Shown here in pieces: positions 1 to 8,058 of a stretch of DNA of 64,000 nucleotides (its first letter is position 1; each line of letters starts with the position of its first letter). The position numbers were made by a program, and so were the translations under genes. The stretch is taken from the NCBI GenBank assembly GCA_002427815.1, contig DIZF01000065.1:17032-81031 (forward strand), in the 5' to 3' direction. The stretch is from Ramlibacter tataouinensis (GTDB lineage Bacteria > Pseudomonadota > Gammaproteobacteria > Burkholderiales > Burkholderiaceae_C). The notes below the pieces were generated by a model that saw only the letters and a program-made list of their open reading frames with translations, had not been told where the DNA came from and did no database searches.

Positions 1-215
1 TCGCTAGTTACGGTGGTGATAGCACCAATGCTGCTTCCACAGGCGCTTGCAATGATGCAAACGAGAGTGTCGCGGTCACTGCCGCCGGTGGTGGCGGCGT
101 TGCCGACGTTCCCACGCTTTCGCAATGGGCGATGATCATGCTGACCGGGCTTCTGGCCATCGGGGGCTTTGTGGCGATGCGGCGCAGGCAAAGGCAGTCG
201 ACGCGGCTGCTTTGA
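1..215 (+). CDS. IPTL-CTERM sorted surface protein, C-terminal fragment
   Basis: Only the last 70 codons are inside the window; the gene begins upstream. The visible end is a low-complexity Gly/Ala/Ser/Asn stretch and a Gly run, followed by VPTLSQWAMIML, a hydrophobic helix (about 17 residues) and a basic tail RRRQRQSTRLL. This is the tripartite arrangement of IPTL-CTERM signals: I/V-P-T-L-S-x-W motif, transmembrane helix, Arg-rich end. In betaproteobacteria such tails are thought to be recognised by an exosortase/archaeosortase-like enzyme that anchors or processes exported proteins. What the protein itself does cannot be told from this fragment. A strong terminator follows nine bases after the stop. 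Confidence 0.85.
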   Translation, partial: ASYGGDSTNAASTGACNDANESVAVTAAGGGGVADVPTLSQWAMIMLTGLLAIGGFVAMRRRQRQSTRLL

Positions 216-223
216 TCTGACGG

Positions 224-257
224 AAAAAAAAGGGGCGCATCAGCGCCCCTTTTTTTC
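224..257. terminator. Bidirectional rho-independent terminator
   Basis: Perfect 8-bp stem AGGGGCGC (231-238) / GCGCCCCT (243-250) with an ATCA loop. It is preceded by eight A and followed by a run of T, so it can work on both strands. It closes the IPTL-CTERM gene. The 255 bases from here to the next gene hold no convincing ORF. Confidence 0.9.
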
Positions 258-487
258 TCTTGGGTACGGCACGGGGGGATGGCCAACGCGACAGGGCGAA
301 TTGCACGGCCAATCCAAGACTCATTCACGCTGCGCCTCTTCCAAGGTGGCAATCCGGGCCTGCGCACGACCACGCGTAGAGGCTGCCCTTCCCCGACGCG
401 GACGTCGCATTGGCCGCTCGAAACGATGACGTGGAACAAAAAGGCCTTGCTTGCCGGCTTGACGCGCCAAACCTGAAAAGTTACATT

Positions 488-501
488 ACTAACCAGTCAG
501 T
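488..501. promoter_or_regulatory. Palindromic operator candidate for the adjacent TetR regulator
   Basis: The AT-richer block just upstream of the TetR start holds ACTAACCAGTCAGT. Its two halves match as ACTnAC / GTnAGT (10 of 14 positions symmetric). The site lies 11 bases before the assigned ATG, a position where TetR repressors commonly autoregulate. Binding is inferred from symmetry and position only. Confidence 0.5.
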
Positions 502-512
502 CATTAATTTCC

Positions 513-1211
513 ATGCCCATTTCCAGGTTGATCGCCCCCCGCGGCGGCGTGCCGCTCGCAAAGCGGGAACGGCGCAAGGAAGCCCGGCCGGGCGAACTGC
601 TAGACGCCGCGCTCGACCTGTTCGTCGAGAAAGGCTTTGCCGCGACCCGGTCCGAGGAGGTCGCAGCGCGGGCCGGCGTGTCCAAGGGCACGCTGTTCCT
701 TTACTTTCCCAGCAAGGAAGAGCTGTTCAAGGCGGTGGTGCGCGAGAACATTTCCGGCCGCTTCCAGGAATGGCGGCAGGAACTCGAGGACTTCGAGGGC
801 GGCTCGGCCGACATGCTGCGCTATTGCCTGAAGGTGTGGTGGGACCGGGTGGGCGCGACCAAGGCTTCGGGCATCAACAAACTCATCATCAGCGAAGCGC
901 GCAATTTCCCCGACATCGCCGCGTTCTACCAGGATGAAGTCATCAAACCGGTGCAGGCCCTGATCCGGCTGATCCTGCAGCGCGGCGTGGACCGCGGCGA
1001 GTTCCACATCGTCGACCTGGACTACGCCATGTTCAGCGTGATGGCGCCGATGATCTTCCTGATCATGATGAAGCATTCTCTGGGCGCCTGCGTGCCGCAG
1101 GGCTACCCCATCGACCCCGAGCGCTACATCGCCTCGCAGATGGACACGCTGCTGCACGGCTTGTGCGTGCGGCCCGAAGACAACAAGACGCGAAGCCGGG
1201 ACCCGAAATGA
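513..1211 (+). CDS. TetR/AcrR family transcriptional regulator
   Basis: A 232-residue repressor-type regulator with a TetR N-terminal DNA-binding domain. The helix-turn-helix spans about residues 45-70 and contains AARAGVSKGTLFLYFPSKEEL, typical of the AcrR branch. The rest is a helical ligand-binding domain. Its stop overlaps the start of the RND adaptor (ATGA), so it is the first gene of an efflux operon and probably represses that operon and itself through the palindrome at 488-501. No strong Shine-Dalgarno precedes ATG 513. An in-frame GTG at 549 is an alternative start that would remove an unusual Arg/Pro-rich leader. Ligand unknown. Confidence 0.93.
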   Translation: MPISRLIAPRGGVPLAKRERRKEARPGELLDAALDLFVEKGFAATRSEEVAARAGVSKGTLFLYFPSKEELFKAVVRENISGRFQEWRQELEDFEGGSADMLRYCLKVWWDRVGATKASGINKLIISEARNFPDIAAFYQDEVIKPVQALIRLILQRGVDRGEFHIVDLDYAMFSVMAPMIFLIMMKHSLGACVPQGYPIDPERYIASQMDTLLHGLCVRPEDNKTRSRDPK

Positions 1212-2383
1212 GCAGACGCTACTGGAAATGGCTGGTGCTGGCGCTGGCGCTGCTGCTGATCGGCGGCGGCGTGCTGCGGGCGCTGTCGGCCCGCAGGGCA
1301 CAACAGGAGGCGGTGGAGCGAGCCAGCGTCCAGAAGGCCATCTCGGTGGTGGAGCTGGCGGCCACCGACGTGGTCAGGGCCGCAAATCGCGAGCTGGCCC
1401 AGGGCCTGCCGATTTCGGGATCGCTCAAGGCGGTGAATTCGGCGGTCGTCAAGGCACGGGTCTTCGGCGAATTGCAGGAGCTCCGCGTGCGCGAGGGGGA
1501 TTCCGTCACGGCGGGCCAGGTCATCGCCCGTGTCGACGTGACCGAATACGGTGCGCGGTTGCGGCAGGCCCAGGAACAGGCCGATGCCGCCCGCTCGCAG
1601 ATCGACATCGCCCGGCGCCAATATGACAACAACAAGGCCCTGGTCGACCAGGGCTTCATCTCCAGGACCGCACTGGACACTTCGCTGAACAACCTCAACG
1701 CCGCGCAGGCGAACCACAAGGCCGCGCTGGCGGCGGTGGAGGTGGCGCGCAAGTCCCTGGACGACACGGTGCTGCGTGCGCCGATTTCCGGCGTGGTGGC
1801 GCAGCGTCTGGCCCAGCCCGGCGAGCGGGTGGCCGTGGACGCCCGGATCGTGGAGATCGTGGACCTGAGCCGGCTGGAACTGGAGGCCACGCTCAGCGCG
1901 GGCGACTCGGTGGCGGTGCGGGTGGGCCAGCAGGCGGTGCTGCGGGTCGAAGGCAGCGATCGTCCGATCACGGCGCGCGTGGTCCGTATCAATCCCAGCG
2001 CGCAGGCCGGCAGCCGCACGGTGCTGGCCTACCTCAGCATCGAAGACCCCACGGGACTGCGCCAGGGCCTGTTCGCGCAGGGCACGCTGGGCACCGGGAG
2101 CACCGCGGCGCTGGCCGTTCCGCTGTCGGCGGTGCGCACCGACAAGCCCGCACCGTATGTGCAGGTGGTGGAAAACAACCAGGTTGCGCACAAGGCGGTG
2201 CAGACCGGCCCGCGCGGCGTAGCGGACAACGAGGCGATGGTCGCGGTCACCGGCCTGTCGCCCGGCGCCCTGGTGCTCAAGGGCAACGTCGGCGCACTGC
2301 GTGAGGGCACGGCCGTTCGCTTCACCCAGCCGGCAATCGCCGGCGCGGCGCGGGCCCCGGCTTCGGCCCGGACCGCGCCGTAA
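1208..2383 (+). CDS. RND efflux periplasmic adaptor (membrane fusion protein)
   Basis: A 391-residue HlyD/AcrA-type adaptor that bridges an inner-membrane RND pump to an outer-membrane TolC channel. It has an N-terminal signal/anchor helix (about residues 8-25, no lipobox seen). A split lipoyl/barrel-sandwich domain follows (VVKARVFGELQELRVREGDSV near 80-100, then VLRAPISGVVAQRLAQPGERV), with an alpha-hairpin between rich in Ala/Gln heptads, and then beta-barrel and membrane-proximal domains. The ATG at 1208 overlaps the TetR stop, giving translational coupling; a longer ORF from 1163 lies inside the tetR coding region and was rejected. The C-terminal Ala/Pro tail is low complexity. Confidence 0.93.
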   Translation: MSRRYWKWLVLALALLLIGGGVLRALSARRAQQEAVERASVQKAISVVELAATDVVRAANRELAQGLPISGSLKAVNSAVVKARVFGELQELRVREGDSVTAGQVIARVDVTEYGARLRQAQEQADAARSQIDIARRQYDNNKALVDQGFISRTALDTSLNNLNAAQANHKAALAAVEVARKSLDDTVLRAPISGVVAQRLAQPGERVAVDARIVEIVDLSRLELEATLSAGDSVAVRVGQQAVLRVEGSDRPITARVVRINPSAQAGSRTVLAYLSIEDPTGLRQGLFAQGTLGTGSTAALAVPLSAVRTDKPAPYVQVVENNQVAHKAVQTGPRGVADNEAMVAVTGLSPGALVLKGNVGALREGTAVRFTQPAIAGAARAPASARTAP

Positions 2384-2398
2384 ACGGGCGCAACGTTC

Positions 2399-5300
2399 AT
2401 GTGGTTCACCCGCGTCAGCCTGAAGAACCCGGTCTTCGCCACCATGGTGATGCTGGCGCTGGTCGTGCTGGGCGTGTTTTCCTACCAGCGGCTGAAGGTC
2501 GACCAGTTTCCCAACATCGACTTCCCGGTGGTGGTGATCACGGCCGAGTATCCCGGCGCCTCGCCGGAAATCGTCGAGAGCGAGGTCACCAAGAAGATCG
2601 AGGAAGGCGTCAACTCGATCGCCGGCATCAGCGCCCTGCACTCGCGCAGCTATGAGGGCTATGCCGTCGTCATCATCGAATTCCAGCTGGAGATCGACGG
2701 GCGCAAGGCGGCCGAGGACGTGCGCGAGCAGGTCGCCGCGATCCGGCCCCTGCTGCGCACGGAGGTGAAGGAGCCGCGGGTGATGCGGTTCGACCCGTCG
2801 AGCCGCCCGGTCTGGTCGGTTGCGGTGCTGCCGGACGCTTCGAAGGGCAAGCCGATGTCCGCCATCGAGCTCACCAACTGGGCCGACCAGGTGCTGGCCA
2901 AGCGGCTGGAGAACGTCCGCGGTGTCGGCTCCATCACGCTGGTGGGCGGCACCAAGCGCGAAATCAACGTCTACCTCAATCCGGTCGCGATGGAGGCGCT
3001 CGGCATCACGGCCGACCAGGTGGTGGCCGCCGTGCGCAACGAGAACCAGGACCTGCCGGTCGGCGCGATCCGTTCGCTGTCGCAGGACCGCGTGGTGCAG
3101 CTTTCGGCGCGGATGGAGCGGCCCGAGGACTTCGGCAGGATCATCGTGGCGCGCAAGGGAGCAGGCGCCGCCGGCCAGGCCGCCGCGGGTTCGCCGGTGC
3201 GGGTGGACCAGGTCGCGCGAGTGGCCGACGGGGCCCAGGAGCTGGACAGCCTGGCGCTCTACAACGGCGAGCGCACGCTGTTGCTGACGGTGCAGAAGTC
3301 ACAGGACGAGAACACCATCCAGGTCGTCGACGGGCTGCAGAAGACACTCGACGAAATGCGTCCCCAGTTGCCGCCGGGCCTGCGCCTGGAACCGATCATG
3401 GACGCCTCGCGCCCGATCCGCATCGCGGTCACGAACGTGCGCGAGACGCTGATCGAGGGCGCGCTGCTCACGGTGCTGATCGTCTTCCTGTTCCTGAACT
3501 CCTGGCGCTCCACCGTCATCACCGGCCTCACGCTGCCGATCGCGCTGATCGGCACCTTCCTGTTCATGAACCTGTTCGGTTTCACGATCAACATGGTCAC
3601 GCTGATGGCGCTGTCGCTGTGCGTGGGCCTGCTGATCGACGATGCGATCGTGGTGCGCGAGAACATCGTGCGCCACGTCCAGATGGGAAAGACGCCGTAC
3701 CAGGCCGCGCTGGACGGCACCCAGGAAATCGGCCTGGCGGTGCTGGCCACCTCGCTGTCCATCGTCGCGGTGTTCCTGCCGATCGGCTTCATGGGCGGCA
3801 TCATCGGCAAGTTCTTCCACGAATTCGGCGTGACCATCGTCGCGGCGGTGCTGATCTCGATGTTCGTGAGCTTCACGCTCGATCCGATGTTGTCGTCGGT
3901 GTGGCACGACCCGGCGATCGAGGCGCACGGCAAGGACAAGGCCAATCCCGGCTTCTACGACCGGACCATCGGCCGCGTGACCGGCTGGTTCGACCACGCC
4001 ACCGACGCGCTCTCGTCCGCCTACCAGGGCATCCTGCGCTGGGCCCTGGGCCACCGCCTCGCGACCGTGGCGCTGGCGGTCGCCGTGTTCGCCACCAGCG
4101 TCGTGATGGTCCCGCTGCTGGGCACCGAGTTCGTCCCCAAGGCCGACTTTTCGGAGACCACCGTCAACTTCTACACGCCGGTGGGCTCGTCGCTCGAAGC
4201 GACCGAAGCCAAGGCCAGGCAGGTCGAGGCCATCATCCGCGAGTTCCCCGAGGTGCAGTACACGCTCGCGACGCTCAATACCGGCAGCGCGCAGGGCAAG
4301 ATCTACGCCTCGCTCTATGTCCGGCTGGTGAACCGGGCGCAGCGCTCGCGCAGTGTCGATGAAATGGGCGAGGTGCTGCGCGACCGCCTCAGGCAGGTGC
4401 CCGGGATCACGGTGACCCATGTCGGCCTGCTCGATGCCGTGGGCGGCAACAAGCAGGTGGAGTTCTCGCTCATCGGCCCCGACCTGAAGGAGCTGGAGCG
4501 GCTGGCGCAGCTGGCGACCGATCGGGTCCGCACCGTGCCGGGCCTGGTGGACCTGGACTCCAGCGCCAAGCCCGACAAGCCGGTCATCGCCGTGGAGGTC
4601 AAGCGCGACGCCGCTTCCGACCTGGGCCTGTCGGTTGCGCAGATCGCCGGCGCGCTGCGCACCCTGGTTGCCGGGCAGACGGTGGGCAATTGGCGGGCGC
4701 CCGACGACCAGACCTACGACGTGAATGTGCGCCTGTCGCCCGAGGCGCGTACCACGCCGCAGGACCTCGAGCGCCTGCCGTTCGCTTTGGGCACCAACCC
4801 GGATGGAACAACGCGCATCGCGCGGCTGAATCAGGTGGCAAAGGTCAGCGAATCGACCGGCCCGGACCAGATCAACCGGCGCGACCTGACACGCGAAGTG
4901 GCGATCAGCGCGAATATCTTCAACCGGTCGGCCGGCGAGGTGTCCGATGACATCCGCGCGCGGCTCGACACCATCGCCCTGCCTCCGGGCTACAGCTACC
5001 AGTTCAGCGGCTCGACCAAGAACATGGCCGAGTCGTTCGACTACGCGGTCTCGGCCCTGGCGATGGCGGTGATCTTCATCTACATGATCCTGGCCAGCCA
5101 GTTCAAGAGCTTCCTGCAGCCGCTGGCGCTGATGACCTCGCTGCCGCTGACGCTGATCGGCGTGGTGCTGGCGCTGCTGATGTTCGGCTCGACGCTGTCG
5201 ATCTTCTCGATCATCGGCATCGTCATGCTGATGGGCCTGGTGACCAAGAACGCCATCCTGCTGGTGGATTTCGCGATCCGCATGCGCGCCCAGGGCATGA

Positions 5301-5563
5301 ATCGGACCGAGGCGCTGCTGCAGGCGGCCCGGGTCCGGCTGCGCCCGATCCTGATGACGACGCTGGCCATGATCTTCGGCATGGTGCCGCTGGCATTCGC
5401 CATCAGCGAGGGCTCCGAGCAACGCTCTCCCATGGGCCAGGCCGTGATCGGCGGCGTCATCACCTCTTCGCTGCTGACGCTGGTGGTGGTGCCGGTGGTC
5501 TACTGCTACCTGGACGACCTGGCCCACTGGCTGCGGCGGCGCCCAGGCCGCGCCGGCCTCTAA
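2399..5563 (+). CDS. RND (HAE1/AcrB-type) multidrug efflux pump permease
   Basis: 1054 residues, the normal length for a proton-driven AcrB-like trimeric pump. The start MWFTRVSLKNPVFATMVML and the motif VDQFPNIDFPVVVI are characteristic of this family. Two repeats of six transmembrane helices are separated by large periplasmic loops. Intramembrane acidic residues lie in GLLIDDAIVVREN (TM4, proton relay DD). The second half keeps GLVTKNAILLVDF. The gene begins 15 bases after the adaptor stop. Substrates probably include hydrophobic drugs or solvents; the exact spectrum cannot be read from sequence. The outer-membrane partner may be the TolC homologue at 6695-8017, although other genes lie between them. 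Confidence 0.95.
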   Translation: MWFTRVSLKNPVFATMVMLALVVLGVFSYQRLKVDQFPNIDFPVVVITAEYPGASPEIVESEVTKKIEEGVNSIAGISALHSRSYEGYAVVIIEFQLEIDGRKAAEDVREQVAAIRPLLRTEVKEPRVMRFDPSSRPVWSVAVLPDASKGKPMSAIELTNWADQVLAKRLENVRGVGSITLVGGTKREINVYLNPVAMEALGITADQVVAAVRNENQDLPVGAIRSLSQDRVVQLSARMERPEDFGRIIVARKGAGAAGQAAAGSPVRVDQVARVADGAQELDSLALYNGERTLLLTVQKSQDENTIQVVDGLQKTLDEMRPQLPPGLRLEPIMDASRPIRIAVTNVRETLIEGALLTVLIVFLFLNSWRSTVITGLTLPIALIGTFLFMNLFGFTINMVTLMALSLCVGLLIDDAIVVRENIVRHVQMGKTPYQAALDGTQEIGLAVLATSLSIVAVFLPIGFMGGIIGKFFHEFGVTIVAAVLISMFVSFTLDPMLSSVWHDPAIEAHGKDKANPGFYDRTIGRVTGWFDHATDALSSAYQGILRWALGHRLATVALAVAVFATSVVMVPLLGTEFVPKADFSETTVNFYTPVGSSLEATEAKARQVEAIIREFPEVQYTLATLNTGSAQGKIYASLYVRLVNRAQRSRSVDEMGEVLRDRLRQVPGITVTHVGLLDAVGGNKQVEFSLIGPDLKELERLAQLATDRVRTVPGLVDLDSSAKPDKPVIAVEVKRDAASDLGLSVAQIAGALRTLVAGQTVGNWRAPDDQTYDVNVRLSPEARTTPQDLERLPFALGTNPDGTTRIARLNQVAKVSESTGPDQINRRDLTREVAISANIFNRSAGEVSDDIRARLDTIALPPGYSYQFSGSTKNMAESFDYAVSALAMAVIFIYMILASQFKSFLQPLALMTSLPLTLIGVVLALLMFGSTLSIFSIIGIVMLMGLVTKNAILLVDFAIRMRAQGMNRTEALLQAARVRLRPILMTTLAMIFGMVPLAFAISEGSEQRSPMGQAVIGGVITSSLLTLVVVPVVYCYLDDLAHWLRRRPGRAGL

Positions 5564-5615
5564 AATTGACGATTTGCCCTGATCCTCTGCATTGACTTTG
5601 ATAACGGAGAACTCC

Positions 5616-6305
5616 ATGACCGACCTCGCCGACTTCGAACGCGCCCGCTTCAACATGATCGAGCAACAGATCCGACCTTGGGTCGTGCTCGACCACGATG
5701 TGCTGGACATGCTCTCGGTGGTGCGACGCGAAGATTTCGTTCCGCTGGCGCACAAGGCGCTGGCCTTCGCCGACCTGTGCATTCCGCTGCTGCATCCCAC
5801 CGAGGCGGCGATGCAGAAGGGGCAGTGCATGCTGGAGCCCAAGCAGGAAGCGCGCTTCCTGCAGAACCTGCATGTGCTGCCGACCGACAAGGTGCTCGAA
5901 GTCGGGGCCGGTTCCGGCTACATGGCTGCGCTGCTCGCGCACCGGGCCCAGCGCGTGATCACGCTGGAGATCGAGCCCGAGCTGGTGAAGATGGCGCGCG
6001 CCAACCTGCAGCACGCGGGCCTCAGCAACGTCGAGGTGCGCGAAGCCGACGGTTCCAAGGGCCTCGCCGCCGAAGGCCCGTTCGATGTGATCGTCCTCAG
6101 CGGATCGGTCGCCGAGGTGCCGCCGCAGCTGCTGTCGCAGCTCAAGGTCGGCGGCCGGCTGGCGGCCATCGTCGGCTTCGACCCGGTGATGCGCGCCACC
6201 ATCATCACGCGCACGGGCGAGACCACCTACAGCACGACCCAGCCCTGGGACACGCTGGCGCCGCGGCTGGCCAATTTTCCGGAACCGTCCAGGTTCCACT
6301 TCTGA
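5616..6305 (+). CDS. Protein-L-isoaspartate O-methyltransferase family protein
   Basis: 229 residues with a class I SAM-dependent methyltransferase fold. Motif I VLEVGAGSGYMAALLA lies at residues 93-108 and motif II VITLEIEPELVKMA follows. The family repairs isoaspartyl residues in damaged proteins. In Burkholderiales this divergent member regularly sits before a rhodanese gene and tolC, as here, so its true substrate may differ. Start ATG 5616 is preceded by ACGGAGA. An upstream in-frame ATG at 5592 would add eight residues and lacks a better ribosome site. The gene is followed four bases later by the rhodanese gene. Confidence 0.88.
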   Translation: MTDLADFERARFNMIEQQIRPWVVLDHDVLDMLSVVRREDFVPLAHKALAFADLCIPLLHPTEAAMQKGQCMLEPKQEARFLQNLHVLPTDKVLEVGAGSGYMAALLAHRAQRVITLEIEPELVKMARANLQHAGLSNVEVREADGSKGLAAEGPFDVIVLSGSVAEVPPQLLSQLKVGGRLAAIVGFDPVMRATIITRTGETTYSTTQPWDTLAPRLANFPEPSRFHF

Positions 6306-6309
6306 AAGC

Positions 6310-6663
6310 GTGGCCGGTTTGATCGCTCAAGTCCGCCCCTCGGACCTCGTTTGCTGGCTGCAGGCGCAAAGCGGCGCCGGCGCGCCGGCGGTCGTGCTCG
6401 ACGTACGCGAACCCTGGGAGCTCCAGACCGCCAGCGTCAAGGCCGACGGCTTCTCCCGGGTCGCGATCCCGATGAACGAAATCCCGGCCCGGCTGGCGGA
6501 GCTGGACCCGGCACAGCCGGTGGCGTGCCTGTGCCATCACGGGGCGCGCAGCCAGCGCGTCGCGCTGTTCCTGGCGCAGCAGGGTTTCACGCGGCTGGCC
6601 AATGTGGCCGGCGGGATCGAGGCATGGTCACGCGAACTCGACCCGACCGTGCCGCGCTATTGA
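6310..6663 (+). CDS. Single-domain rhodanese-like sulfurtransferase
   Basis: 117 residues forming one rhodanese domain. The entry motif VVLDVREPWEL is at 28-38 and the active-site loop CHHGARS at 75-81; Cys75 is the expected persulfide carrier. Rhodaneses move sulfane sulfur to cyanide or other thiophilic acceptors, and cytoplasmic single-domain forms often serve sulfur relay. The start is GTG at 6310, four bases after the methyltransferase stop, so the two are probably co-translated. The physiological acceptor is unknown. Confidence 0.9.
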   Translation: MAGLIAQVRPSDLVCWLQAQSGAGAPAVVLDVREPWELQTASVKADGFSRVAIPMNEIPARLAELDPAQPVACLCHHGARSQRVALFLAQQGFTRLANVAGGIEAWSRELDPTVPRY

Positions 6664-6694
6664 CCGTGCGCTTCGTTTTTCCTCAAGGACTATC

Positions 6695-8017
6695 ATGAAA
6701 CTGTTGCGGCTTCTCCCCCTGTCGGTGGCGTTGGGCGCCGCCTTCGCCGCGCCCGCGCGCGCGCAAAGTCTGCTCGAGCTGTACGACTCGGCCCGCGGTT
6801 ATGACGCCGCCTGGCAGTCCGCCAAGGCCCAGTACGACGCGAATCTGTTCCGCGCCGAGCAGGCCAAGGCGGGCATCCTGCCTTCGGCCAACCTGGGGGC
6901 CGGTGTCAATCGCACGAGCGCCGACAACACCGTCCCGCCGGTGGACCGCACCTTCACCACCCAGACCGCCACCTTGAGCGCATCGCAGCCGCTGTACCGG
7001 CCGGCCAATTTCGCCACCTGGGAGCAGGGCAAGCGCCAGGTCGAATTGGCGCAGGCCCAGCTCACGGCCGCCAGCCAGGACCTGATCATCCGGGTGAGCC
7101 AGGCGTATTTCGACGTGCTGGCGGCGCAGGATACGCTGACGTTCGTCCAGATGCAGAAGACCGCCGTGGCCGAGCAGCTGGCCTCGGCCAAGCGCAACTT
7201 CGAGGTCGGCACCTCCACCATCACCGACACGCGTGAAGCCCAGGCCCGTTACGACCTGGTGATCGCCCAGGAAATCGCGGCCGAGAACGACCTGCGGGTC
7301 AAGCGGCTGGCGCTCGATTCACTGGTGGGCAAGACCGACGTGAAACCCAACCCGCTGGCGATGCCGCTCAACGTGCCGCCCCCGCAGCCGGCCGACGTCA
7401 ACGCCTGGGTGCAGCAGGACGAGGCGTCCAGCCCGTCCATCCAGCAGGCCCGGACCGCCCTCGAGATCGCCCAGCTCGAGACCGAAAAGGCCAAGGCCGG
7501 CCACAAGCCGACGCTCGACCTGATCGCGAGCTACAACGTCACGCGCAACCCGAACGGGAACCTCCAGGTCGGCTCGGCCACCCGCGTCAACAGCGCCACC
7601 ATCGGCGTCGCCTTCAACATGCCCCTGTTCGCGGGCTTCTCCATCCAGAACCGGATCCGCGAAACCCTGTCGCTGGAGGAAAAGGCCCAGGCCGACCTGG
7701 AGGCCACGCGCCGCACCGTCGCTCAGGCCGTGCGCACGGCGTTCTTCGGCCTGGTGTCGGGACAGGGCCAGGTCAAGGCACTGGAAGCGGCAGAAGCCTC
7801 GAGTCAGAGCGCGCTCGACGCCAACCGCCTGGGCTATCAGGTGGGCGTGCGCATCAACATCGATGTGCTGAACTCGCAAAGCCAGCTGTACCAGACCAAG
7901 CGCGACCTGGCGCAAGCGCGCTACAACGTCCTGCTCGGACAACTGAAACTGCGGCAGGCCAACGGCACGCTGACGCCGGAGGACCTGACGCGCTTGAATG
8001 CGTTGCTGGTGAAGTAG
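6695..8017 (+). CDS. tolC: TolC family outer-membrane efflux protein
   Basis: 440 residues with a clear signal peptide (MKLLRLLPLSVALGAAFA, cleavage after PARA). Two tandem OEP repeats follow, of long Ala/Gln/Leu-rich helices and short strands, as in TolC (TIGR01844-type). It forms a trimeric outer-membrane channel and periplasmic tunnel used by RND pumps and type I secretion. The start was placed at ATG 6695 because a longer ORF (6602) runs into the rhodanese gene and has no signal peptide. It may serve the RND pump at 1.2-5.6 kb. It converges on waaA, with about 40 bases between. Confidence 0.93.
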   Translation: MKLLRLLPLSVALGAAFAAPARAQSLLELYDSARGYDAAWQSAKAQYDANLFRAEQAKAGILPSANLGAGVNRTSADNTVPPVDRTFTTQTATLSASQPLYRPANFATWEQGKRQVELAQAQLTAASQDLIIRVSQAYFDVLAAQDTLTFVQMQKTAVAEQLASAKRNFEVGTSTITDTREAQARYDLVIAQEIAAENDLRVKRLALDSLVGKTDVKPNPLAMPLNVPPPQPADVNAWVQQDEASSPSIQQARTALEIAQLETEKAKAGHKPTLDLIASYNVTRNPNGNLQVGSATRVNSATIGVAFNMPLFAGFSIQNRIRETLSLEEKAQADLEATRRTVAQAVRTAFFGLVSGQGQVKALEAAEASSQSALDANRLGYQVGVRINIDVLNSQSQLYQTKRDLAQARYNVLLGQLKLRQANGTLTPEDLTRLNALLVK

Positions 8018-8058
8018 CGCACTCGCCCCGCGCCACGGCCTGCGCTGCGGTGAGCGCT

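Noticed and set aside
3299..5890. 863-codon minus-strand ORF opposite the RND pump
   Set aside because: Composition is that of antisense high-GC codon structure (His/Arg/Gln/Asp-rich) with no domain; the plus strand encodes a complete AcrB-type pump.
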